From Nematostella vectensis (taxonomy: Eukaryota; Cnidaria; Anthozoa; Actiniaria; Edwardsiidae): 64,000 nucleotides of DNA. The notes beneath the pieces are model-generated. The model did not search any database and had not been told where the DNA came from. It saw only the letters and a program-made list of their open reading frames with translations. The DNA is taken from NCBI RefSeq assembly GCF_932526225.1, contig NC_064045.1:10506022-10570021 (forward strand), written 5' to 3'. The position numbers and the translations under genes are program-made. Shown one piece after another: positions 45,212 through 57,970 of the stretch; the stretch's first letter is position 1; the number at the start of each line of letters is the position of its first letter.

Positions 45212-46634
45212 ATGTCATTCCTACAGCTCCCCACTGGGGGAGGGGACGGGAGATCACGTAACGCAACCAGAGAGGGGTCGAGTAGTGCGGCATCCGTCGA
45301 TGGTTCTGTGGCCAGCTCTTCGACGATACATTTTAAAACTGTGGTGAAAATGCTCGCGCCTGCTATATGGTCTTCAATCGAGAGCAAGAAGAAGAGGGAC
45401 AATCTTTCTGTCAAGGTAAGGAATATTTGTTAAAATGGCATGCGCGCAAAACCACAGGTTTCTTAGAATTTTCTATGGGAACATGACAAAATACAAAGGT
45501 CTTCGAATGCATCAAAATATTACTTATCAACTAGTAACACTATTACCCGCGTTAACATGGGTTGCACTTCAATCGCAGTGATAGATACTTGCAACCATAT
45601 TGGTTTATCCAGTGCTTGTGATATCTCCTACGGGTTATTAGAATCGAGTTTAAATCCCTCTCACTCATCTCAATACCAATGAGTATACTGACTTATCCAC
45701 CCATTGTAAGGTTGGGGGGGGGGGGGGGGGCACAATAAAGAAACATTAAGAAAATATTGGGAGGGGGGGGGGCACATGCCCCCAGTGCCCCACCCCCTGC
45801 TACGGCCCTGCAGTTGGACCAACACTTCAGAGTGTGCGATGCTTTTTCATGTTGATGAAAAATATTTCGTCTTTCGATTGTCTAATGAAAACAACCAATT
45901 GGTTGATGGGATTCCCAAAAATTGGCTCTAGTGTTTCGTCTATGATATGCGAGGATAGTCGAATCACACCTAGTCTAGTCAATCAAATGTTTAACCTAAA
46001 AGTAATTGCGACACAAATGATTTCGGTTTTATTGTCAAATTTTGAGATGTGCTTTTCATATGGTTAATTCATGATCAACGTTGTGCAAACACATTTGTTT
46101 CAAAGTTCTCTCTCTCTTGTCGTACTTTATCAATCTGTAATGAGGGACGTAAAAGAACCGCTTTATATAATCGTAAGTGACAGTGCTTGTACACTAAGTG
46201 AACTTTAAAGAAGGCCAATCGCGCCGCTATTTTATTCTCCCGTACAACACCGAGCAACTCAAAGAATCTAATTCCATCGGCTAACTCGAGCACGTGACTG
46301 AGAAACTGTCAATCAAATATCATTGATAAAGGATCAGACTTTGATGATGGGTGCGTTATTTTGAAGTATTCTTGCAAAGGAACCGCTGCATTTTCAATTG
46401 TAAACAATAACAAAGTAGTAGTTTATCGGCATTCCTTAAAAGAACACTAGCAATACATTCACATTGCCACTAGTCGGGCCAGTGATGGAATGCTATCAAA
46501 TGCTAACACGCACGCGCGGATCAGTCCGTATCTAGAAACTGACGAGCACTATATAGTGACACTTTCCTTTCCCAGAGTGCAACAGCAAGCGCCTCGACGT
46601 TACCCGCTAGCACAATGGAGGGAACTCAACACAG
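45212..46634 (+). CDS. First two exons of the WD40 gene
   Basis: The start ATG at 45212 (MSFLQLPTGGGDGRSRNATR) was chosen because the exon ends in phase 0 at GTAAGG and the next acceptor (CTTTCCTTTCCCAG, 46575) opens in phase 0 with SATASASTLPASTMEGTQH. That exon ends in phase 2, exactly what the 49491 exon needs. A translation start at the ATG at 46615 inside exon 2 is an alternative. Confidence 0.68.
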
Positions 46635-49600
46635 GTATACCACATATAAATCACATGGCTTTGGTTTTAATCTAAATGGTCTAAAAGGGCCTGGAGCGAG
46701 CGTGCGGGAAACTTGTTGTTCCATGAGCATAGAGGGAAGGGGACCAGGGGGGGGGGGGGGCATCTAGGGAATTCAGAATGACCGAGTATGCGTAAATGAT
46801 TAAATAATGATAAATATATAATTTATAAAGAATGGAGCAGACACACTTTCATTTATTAATTATAATTGTACATTATACATTCTCCATCATGTTGACAAAA
46901 AGAAAATATTTAGTGTTCGTAGCAACGCTTATTCCCAAAACATGAAAGACTAGAATTGTTTTTTATATATCAAATAGAATCTAAAAAGGATGTTTATCTA
47001 TATCTCGATTTTGCTCTTGAATGCCTCTACATTTAAAACTTAATTCTTTCACCAAATGTCGAATTCCTATGATAAGCAGTTATGTCGTTTTAATTTATAA
47101 CTGAAGCTAAATATCAATCTAATACTTTTTCTGAGACAAAAGCGTTTGTTGGTAAACAAAGGTATACAATAGATGGTGTTATCCCGAATTATACTTGCAA
47201 ATATCCATATTGAATAGATGAAATAGATCCACGCTCGGATTTCCATGACTACAAAGGGAGAACTTGTGAAAGGGCGTTGAAGCTGAATGAATAGTATCAC
47301 GGTTTCACAGGAAATAGTCTGGTTATAACTCAAATGTAACTAGTGCATTGACAAGAGAATGACGAAGAGGCGAAAACCTCGAAACCGCTCGACCTCGGAT
47401 TTTGAAGTCAGCGTCAATTCCAAATTCATAATCTTGAGTCAATAACTTTAAACCTTGGGGTTGACACAACTATAAAATGGGAATTCGGTAAGTACTATAG
47501 CAATACTTTCACAATCTGTTTTAAAGATATCTTTTCCTAAAGAATTTTAACTGTAGAGATGGTTAATTAAATGTGGCTTTTTCTCTAGTGTTTATCTTTG
47601 AGCTAAGGGCGAAAATTGCCACAAATAATTAGAAAAAGTCCCTATCAACGCAATTTGCTTATAATATAGAATACACCGAGAAACTTGTCTTAGTATAACT
47701 CTAACTATGTTGTAAAGATATATTTTTTATGGCTTTTTATTTCTTTAAATAGCTCCAGGCGGATATTGGTTGCCCATTTGTTTCTGGACGCCGGAAGCAT
47801 TTATTTGTTTATGTTTACTCATTGGAAATTCATTGGCAAAGGTGATTACAAAATTTAAGATTGAGTGAGTGTATTCTTCCTAGTATATAATACATACTAA
47901 TAAACACAGTCCTCAAGATGTATGAACTATGTAAGCGAAATGTCTTTAGTAAATCGAGTTTCCATTAAATTATATTAAAAGGAAGATGTCTTCCTGCCAA
48001 CATAAAAGAGTAAATTTTCATATTAACCTCTAACACATTTTTTTTTCAAGACAATTTTTTTTACAAATATACGAGCATATAATAAGTTTCGCCATAAGCC
48101 CAATGCGAAAAAAGTCAGTGTTAATTTAATTGATACTCTTGAAATACCGTAGTTAATAAAACAGCCAAATAAATAAACGACTTACCATTCCGTGGAAAAT
48201 CAACAAAAAAATATTAAAGCACCGAAAGCTATAACATTGTCAAAGGGATGCAAATATTTGTCTTTTACTTTCCCCTTGCACGTCAATATTTCTTTCTTTT
48301 TTTTATTATTCTGTTCTTTTTTAACTCATGTTGGTAAAATAGAAAAATAAAGCTCCCCTTTAGAAATGGTAGTAACATGAAATTAAAATATGTTCAACCC
48401 AATAAAACACCCACAAGGTTTCTATCCAAAAGATAAACCCGCAGGATAAGTTTTCTAGCCAAAATATCAGGCCCGCACCAATGATTTTCTTAGGAGGACG
48501 GCCGGTGAAGGAATTTTCTGATAAAAATCTGATCACCCCCGAAAGAACAAAAAGGGATTTTTTACGCCATTGCAGGATCTCCACGGGACGCTTATTATCG
48601 GATTTGGATACAAAAATTTTTGAGTTATAGATTTATGATACACCAGAGTGATCTAGAAAGCCTTTTTTTTATCTAATTCTCTTATGCTTTATAGTTTTGT
48701 CTACAAATGGCTCGTCTATTGCAAACCCAAAGTGGACTTCCCGCTGTTGTGCACCCCCCTGTATATTATCCCTCGGACCCCTTAAAGGTGGAAATTCGAG
48801 CCCCCCCCCCCCCTTGTGTTATCTGTTACCTCCCACTAGATAAGGATAGGCACATGGAGCCCCTAGGTACCTCACACGTTTGGCAATGAGTACTCTTAGG
48901 TCTGGCCAAGTGCGCCAAGACACTCTATAGACTAATGCGTTTCCAAGAATTCTTTCTTTTAAATATGCTGGCTCCAATGTAACAAGGACTCATAAGCTCG
49001 GCCAAAACGTCAACACAAAGGTCGCATCTGATTGGCTAATCCACGCGTCTAAAAATAGCCTGATCCTGGGCAACGTCGTGACACCTGTATAGTACCAGAA
49101 TGAGGGGAAGTTGATTGCCCCTACTTATGAGCCCCTGGCTGCAAAAATGGAATAAATCATCTTTGTATTTCTGTGTTCATCTTGATTGATTGACTGATTA
49201 CATATGAAGCAAACGTTGTCGTTTTGGGGGTCTGGTACCGAGGAAACTTAGTTTCTTTTCAGGGACCTTCTCAACTAACTAAAGATGGTCACAGTAACTG
49301 TTTTTCTCTTCTGGTTACGAGTCATAAAGTTTACGAAGCCCCTGGGGTACGCTCACTCTAAAAAAATACAAGAATCATGCAGATTTTCCAAATAAGGAAT
49401 ATATTAGTTTCCGTATATCGGAGTGACCACGTTTGCCAAAAGCAACAATTTTGGGCTCAATTTTTTTAATATGGTTATTTTCCACCACAGAAATGGCAAA
49501 CTTCTGGAGCCGATCCGCTTGGAAGATCAACTCGAAATCCACAACTTGCAAGAACTCATGTACCGTTTTAAGAGCCATCTCTCGGACCCTAAAGCAGTCA

Positions 49601-52600
49601 AGGCCTGGAAGGCGCGCAGAGGATCACGGGGGATGGCCACCACTAACGCAAGTCACGTGACAGGCCTGATGACGATGCAGGAGTTCAGAGACACTTTAGC
49701 GGATATTCTAGTGGTGGACGCGTGGGACTCGAACCGGGCTGCCATCTTTGAAAAAGAAATGGAAACACTGTTCAAAAAGGTAGGGGAAACTTAACCGCTG
49801 CTACGAGCTGGGCTCAGGGATTGTGGGCTCAGAGTATGACGTCCTACCGTTGTAACTTAGTTTTAAGAAAATTAGCCAATCAGCATGCAAGAATCACACT
49901 TTTGATTGACACGAACTTCAAGTATGAAGATTTCGTCGTTTGTTGATGCACACTCAACTCTTCGCGTCCTGATTGGCTTACTTCACAAAACTTTTAAGGT
50001 TACCACGGTAGCGCGCGTAGTATCAGATAATACGTTTCTCGTATCCTTACTGGCTCACTTTACAAAACTATCAAGGTGGCCACGGCAGCACGCGTCGTGT
50101 CAGATAGTACAATTCTCACATTCTTATTGGCTTACTTCACAAAACTGTCAAGGTGCCCACGGTAGCGCGCGTCGCACTGTAAGATAAATTATTGACTAAA
50201 ATTGTTTTATAAATTAATTATTGCGTCCAGACGTTTTGCAGTTCCTTACTTGGCGCATGTCCTTTTAATTGAAAGAAATTAATTAATTATAGTAATAAAT
50301 GGCTTACTTCTTAATGAGTTACTTTTAAAGGAACCTAAAAGTTTATTTCGTTTTTTGGTTTGTTTTTTTTTCTGTTAGGAATAGGCATTGATTAGAAGAG
50401 TAATTCCATCTCAATAATAACAACAAACTTTACACTAGAAGCCACCTTTAAAGTACGTGGTCGACAAAACAACACGCGGACTGGACACGAGTCCCTGTAG
50501 CACATGACGTCATAATAGTACCGTACCCGATATTCACTGAACAACTAACAACATTTGTCCCCAACCCCTCTCGCAGGTTGACATTGCGTCTGATGGCATG
50601 GTGGACTGGGACGAGTTTTGCACGTACATGATGATTCAGTTGCAGGAACATGATGAATCAGCGCATCACAGCAAGGGCCCCTTTAACCCGAAGCCGAACA
50701 TCGCTAGGATCGCACACAACAAGGAAACAACCACGACAACCCTGACGGACTTTAATCCCATGAGATACGTCACAGTTAGCAAGGTGAATATGCTGCGTGG
50801 AATGAATGCTAGAGAACGTCATTAAATGTTATACTGACTTTAACTCATGAGATACGTCATACTTAGCGAGGTGAATATGTGTGGTATGAATGCAAGAGAA
50901 TGCCCTTAAATGCAATAATGACTTTCCTATGAGATACATGACGGTTAGCAAGCTGGATAGCAAGTTCAAAACAAAATAAGCAAACAAACAAAATCAAGTA
51001 CAACCGCGCCCGTCACACCAGAGAACGACAAAAAAAAAAATCTTAAAATGAAACTAAACCCTTTCGGTAAGAAAATAATTCTGGCTTTTTTCGTAAGCGA
51101 TGAATAAGTTGCTTTCTGTTGCCGTTATTTTGCTGCTAAAAGCGTGAGCGCGCGCTAGTTTGCAAACTACCCAAAAAGTCACGTGATCTCTTAGCGCAAG
51201 TCCCCTATTTGGGTATTGTACCACACATGAATGTTAAAACGCAATAAATGTAGCACAGATATAACTGTGACTAACTATACCTGGAAATTATGCGAGCACT
51301 GGCAGATTATAACTCAGATAAAAAATGAGCATAGAAATGGAGGGCTAATACAAAACCATGAGTAATTGAGCTGTGTACAGACAAACTGATTTTATGTGGC
51401 GGGCCTCAATATATATTGGGTGGGGGGAAGGGGGGACTATACAGAAATCGGGGGGGGACTTGTTCATTAGTGCCTCACCCCCTGCTAAGTCCCTGTTCGG
51501 GATTATAAAACAAAATAATTTTATCGTAACTAGATTACAATCCAGTGCTATAAGCATTAAAGCATCTTTTGGAAGCGTTCTCTTGTTACTAAGTTTCCTT
51601 TGACATGTGACAGGAAGGCATCATAGGTGTGTGGAGTACCGAGCTCCAGCTACAGCGAACAATCGAGATGGAAGGGCGTTCCCACCAAGACAAAGCAAGC
51701 AATAAACGGCACATCCGCATGTGGATTACAGATGCCGTTACCATGGACAACGTGCATAAGATGGTAATAGGGACCACTAATATGGACCTGTACTTCTACG
51801 ATATGTCCACCCCGACATATACACCACAGTACCATCTGTGTGGTGAGTGTTATTCGAAGGGATGTGGGGGAGGTAGGGTATGTTAGACTCTTCTACCACC
51901 CCGACATATGATTCGCAGTACCATCTGTGTGGTGAGTGTGAGTCAGGGGGTGGGTATGTTAGACTCTTTGTCCACCCCGACATATGCTTCGCAGTACCAT
52001 CTGTGTGGTGAGTGTTAGGGTTTTTCGGGGTGTGTGTGTGTGTGTGGGGGGGGAGCAGTACTAAATTTCAGGAGGGGTGCTGTTGTATCTTGTGCTACTT
52101 TATGCCCACTCTGACATGCGAACCGCAGTTCTATATTTCCGGGTGGAGGAGAGGGTCTATTGGATCTTGCACACTTCTGTGTGCCCACGGTGACTCGCGG
52201 GCGTCGCGTCCTAACAAGGATGTGAAAAAGTACGCGAAATGCCGGCTGAAACTTGTCGCGACGTCGGAAGGAACACTTATCTGGCGTTGATTATCTAAAT
52301 CACGCTGTTATGCCCTACCCTGAATAATAAATCTGAGAGTAAGATGTCTCGAAGCGTTCATATTTCTCTCGCGCCTCTATTTGTACGAACAGCACATTGA
52401 CCTTGCACCGCGACTTCCCCAACATTTGAATTCCGATACTTTTATTACAAAAGCCATGAAAATATAGATTATATACTGATAGATCTTCTCGTTTTCATGT
52501 TTTGCAGCTCTTGGGAATGTTCCGCTTTGCCTGAATTACTACTGTGACCCAAAGGTTGGTAGCAACTTTAGCAAAGCTCCGTTACTGAAGGCTCCGTTAC

Positions 52601-55600
52601 AGACTAGAAGTTGCGACCTTTTCTAGGACTTTGCACCAAACTAACAAACAAACTCTAAACTATCTGTTGCACTCCATTTAGTTTTGAACGCATTTTACGC
52701 TGATTTTGTACTGCACCCAGAATCGCCCCCCTGTGTATCCGCCTGTACTGCATAACAAGCACGCGATAATGGCGCGCGAAAAGGCGAGTAAGCCTTTGGC
52801 TTGTAAAACGTACCGCGCGCTGAAATTGTAATATGTCCGATTTCATTAAAAAAAACTTATTTCTTTACTTGGCAGTCTCCGAATAAACGTTCGATGCTGT
52901 TTTATGGCACGGACAATGGCTCTCTCCATGTCCTCGTCTTCTCAACTCCTGTCAAAGGATTATTTGAAACTCCTTTCAAGAAGACGTCTGGCAGCCACAA
53001 GATATATTTCCAGGTATGATCATGGAGAAACTATTTGATGCTGGAAATAGGTAACTTCCTTTTCTTAGCGTAACTAGGGATGTGCGCAAAATCGTTAAAC
53101 ATTATCCTTTCTCCATATCATACCTACTCTTATATGTTTGCGCAACAACTATTCCCCCCCCCCACCTCTCGTCGAATCTTAGGCACGGGCAAATATTTTT
53201 AGTGAGCATGTGAGCATTTTTTTGGTGCGAGGGGGACATATTTGACAAGCACCGAGAAAATTGCGATTTAGGACAATTAAAGCCGCATTGTCACCAGTTT
53301 ACTTCCGGTCGATTACGTAAGAATCTCCGATGATTTTTAACGGAAAACACGAAAAAAATTTCAAAATATAGAAAGCAGTGTGTCTATTGGAAGTTTCTTT
53401 AAGGATGTGACTGCTAATTTCGAGCGGATGGCCTGTTAAATATTTTGGATTCGAGTAGATAGATTCTTTTGTCTCTTAACGGTTGAGGTTTCCGAAGGAC
53501 CTCCGGAAGTAAACTGGTGACAATGCGGCTTTAATCCTTCTTGGCACACGTGTCGCGTACGCGCCTGTCTTCCTTCTTAGTTCGTACCAAACTTGCCCTT
53601 GGGGATTATTCACAGTCTTATCTTTCCCTCCCCTCCACAGGATACTAGTCTACACTCTCAGTTCTTGACACACTTGCCCTTGGGGGTTATACACAGTCTT
53701 ATCTTTCTCTCCCCTCCACAGGATATTAGTCTACACTCTCAGTTCTTGACACACTTGCCCTTGGGGGTTATACACAGTCTTATCTTTCCCTCCTCTCCAC
53801 AGGATATTAGTCTACACTCTCAGTTCTTGACACACTTGCCCTTGGGGGTTATACACGGTCTTATCTTTCCCTCCCCTCCACAGGATATTAGTCTACACTC
53901 TCAGTTCTTGACACATTTGCCATTGGGGGTTATACACGGTCTTATCTTTCCCTCCCCTCCACAGGATATTAGTCTACACTCTCAGTTCTTGACACACTTG
54001 CCCTTGGGGGTTATACACGGTCTTATCTTTCCCTCCCCTCCACAGGATATTAGTCTACACTCTCAGTTCGTGACACACTTGCCCTTGGGGGTTATACACA
54101 GTCTTATCTTTCCCTCCCCTCCACAGGATATTAGTCTACACTCTCAGTTCTTGACACACTTGCCCTTGGGGGTTATACACGGTCTTATCTTTCCCTCCCC
54201 TCCACAGGATATTAGTCTACACTCTCAGTTCGTGACACACTTGCCCTTGGGGGTTATACACAGTCTTATCTTTCCCTACCCTCCACAGGATATTAGTCTA
54301 CACTCTAAGTTCTTGACACACTTGCCCTTGGGGGCTATACACAGTCTTATTTTCCCCTCCCCTCCACAGGATATTAGTCTACACTCTCAGTTCTTGACAC
54401 ACTTGCCCTTGGGGGTTATACACAGTCTTATCTTTCCCTCCTCTCAACAAGATATTAGTCGACACTCTCAGTTCTTGACACACTTGCCCTTGGGGGTTAT
54501 ACACGGTCTTATCTTTCCCTCCCCTCCACAGGATATTAGTCTACACTCTCAGTTCTTGACACACTTGCCCTTGGGGGTTATAAACAGTCTTATCTTTCCC
54601 TCCTCTTCACAGGATATTAGTCTACACTCTAAGTTCTTGACACACTTGCCCTTGGGGGTTATACACGGTCTTATCTTTCCCTCCCCTCCAAAGGATATTA
54701 GTCTACACTCTCAGTTCGTGACACACTTGCCCTTGGGGGTTATACACAGTCTTATCTTTCCTTCCCCTCCACAGGATATTAGTCTACACTCTCAGTTCTT
54801 GACACACTTGCCCTTGGGGGTGATACACAGTCTTATCTTTCCCTCCTCTCCACAGGATATTAGTCTACACTCTCAGTTCTTGACACACTTGCCCTTGGGG
54901 GTTATACACAGTCTTATCTTTCCCTCCTCTCCACAGGATATTAGTCTACACTCTCAGTTCTTGACACATTTGCCATTGGGGGTTATACACGGTCTTATCT
55001 TTCCCTCCCCTCCACAGGATATTAGTCTACACTCTCAGTTCTTGACACACTTGCCCTTGGGGGTTATACACAGTCTTATCTTTCCCTCCTCCACAGGATA
55101 TTAGTCTACACTCTCAGATCTTGACACACTTGCCTTTGGGGGTTATACACAGTCTTATCTTTCCCTCCCCTCCACAGGATATTAGTCTACACTCTCAGTT
55201 CGTGACACACTTGCCCTTGGGGGTTATACACAGTCTTATCTTTCCCTCCTCTTCACAGGATATTAGTCTACACTCTCAGTTCTTGACACACTTGCCCTTG
55301 AGGGTTATACACGGTCTTATCTTTCCCTCCTCTCCACAGGATATTAGTCTACACTCTCAGTTCTTGGCACACTTGCCCTTGGGGGTTATACACAGTCTTA
55401 TCTTTCCCTCCTCTCCACAGGATATTAGTCTACACTCTCAGTTCTTGACACACTTGCCCTTGGGGGTTATACACAGTCTTATCTTTCCCTCCTCTTCACA
55501 GGATATTAGTCTACACTCTCTGTTCGTGACACACTTGCCCTTGGGGGTGATACACAGTGACTGGGTTCGTCGTGTTCAGTATATCCCCGTCAAGGAGTTC

Positions 55601-57919
55601 GTGATCTCGTGCAGTTGCAGTAGTCATGATTCGCTTGTCGTCAGAGACGTCGATGATAAGAAGAGAAAAACATATGTTTTCAAAGTTGCAAAGGTAACTG
55701 TGCGTCTGCCCCCTTTTTGTCCACGTCGACAGGAGCAAAAAATGGCAAAATTAAAATTGTCAATAGGGACCTTAAGCAAGAACGAAGGCGACGGTTAGGA
55801 GTACAACGAGATCGAAAAAGATGTGTTCGCGCTTGGCGATCAATTATAATTTAATTCCAATGAAATAAACAAAACATTATAATCAGAGACAGATAAAATA
55901 GAGGAGTTAAAAGTGCAAACGCCTGAGTCCTCAATTGACCGTGAAACTTGGAGTATTCACGTCGTGGTTAGGTGGGAAACGGCTAAAAGCTATCAGACAG
56001 AACACATTTTCACGTGCTGCTATTGAATTCTGATTCCAATTCCATTGTTTTCTGCCGTCCTCTTCTACGTTGCCGTCGTCGTTGCTTAAGGTCCCAAATG
56101 TCCATCTTAACGCCCATGTCAACCACCGACACACTGACCGACTCATTTACCTGGTTGATTACAGCCACTCCCTTAATGTGATAGTAAAGGGGAGGGGTCG
56201 ACCACGCTGTGTCACACAGGGTTACCATGATGCCTTTTTTCTGATTCTAGGGCGTCGACTGTTTTGATTACAACCATTCCCTCAATGTGATTATAACGGG
56301 AGGGGTTGACCACGCTGTCCGAGTGTGGAACCCATACGTGACAAGTAAACCAGTAGCAATTATGAAGGGCCACTCCTCGTCCATTGTGGATCTTGTTATT
56401 CACCCCGGATTAGAGCAAGTCTTCAGCTATGATAAGGAGGGGGTAAGTAATATCAGGGGGGGGCACTGTCAAACCATTGTCGACGATCTTGTCTAGTTCA
56501 TCCTGAACTAGAGCAAGTCTTCAGCTATGATAAGGAGGGGTTAGGGTAATGTTATCACTTCTCCCGCGTTTTACGGTAACAAGTCGCCAAATTCGCTACA
56601 TCGTTGCCTCTTATTGTTTAACGGCGTATTCACCATGTATTACCAAATGGATTTTCATTGTATCTTTGTCGCATTTTTTAAAGATATTTTCTTATACTAA
56701 GGTTTTGAAATGTTGGAACGTCAAGGAACAAGTCTGCATTCAAACCCTTGCAATCCGTGATCCATTTGGTCACCGCGTTCCTGAGCATGGCCCGTTCCCA
56801 TTCCGCTTAATCCGCAGTCCAGTCAGCTCTTTATTAATCACAAGTAATGACAGCTTGATCGAGATCAAACTAGTGGGCCTGGGTACCACAAAATCGCTCA
56901 AGACCACACACGCCAAGCCGCTCTGCGCTGCCATATACAATCCTGAGGTCAAGCAGGTAGGTCACGTAATTACCCGTAAGTCACGCAATCGCCTAGAAGT
57001 CACGCAATCGCATAAAAGTCATGCAATCGCCTAGAAATCACGCAACCGCCTAAAAGTCACGCAATCGCCTAGAGGTCACGCAATCGCCTAAAAATCACAC
57101 AATCGCCTAAAAGTCACGCAATCGTCTAGAAAGCACGCAATCGCCTAGAAGTCACGCAATCGTCTAGAAATCACACAATCGCCTAGAAGTCACGCAATCG
57201 CCTAGAAGTCACGCAATCGCCTAGAAGTCACGCAACCGCCTTGAAGTCACGTAATCGCCTAGAAGTCAAGCAATTGCCTAAAAGTTGCGCAATCGCTTTA
57301 AAGTCAATCAACTGGGTTTCAAAATTATTTTTTCGAGAATGCCGGGCATAACAAGCTGATATTTCGGGGACATTCTAAGTTCGAGATTCTAAAACAGTCT
57401 GAAAGTCTAGCAAAGACAGTAACGTTCCTGTTGCAAACGTAACTTTAAGATAGAACAATGTTTTAAACTTATCTCTGTTAAGTTGGAACTATACCACGAG
57501 CTAATTTTTATCGAAACATATTTAGAATTGATCGCTAAGCAAAAGATCATTTTTTTGGTTTCGTTCGCCTTGCGCAGGTCATAACCGGATGTGAAGGCTC
57601 CGTCATCTCCTTTTGGGACATCGAAACCGGAAATAAATTCCTTCAGGTCCCAGAGGCTCACGGGACGGAGGAGATATCGTGCATGCATCTTGACCAGAAG
57701 GGAAGTCGCCTCATGACGGGCGACAGAAATGGCGCCATAAGGGTGAGAGGGTTTTGGCTTTCACCATCACCACCATCATCATCATCATCATCACTACGTC
57801 ATCGCCATCATCATCATTAACACCATCATCATTATCATATCAACATCACCATCATCATCATCATTATCACCATCACCCATCACCATCATCATCATCATCA
57901 TTATCAACATCAACATCAA

Positions 57920-57970
<51 letters not shown>

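Noticed and set aside
53593-55104. 503-codon ORF as a stand-alone repeat protein
   Set aside because: It is the 81-bp acceptor array; only the final exon part (from 55502) is supported as coding, though in-frame use of late acceptors remains possible.
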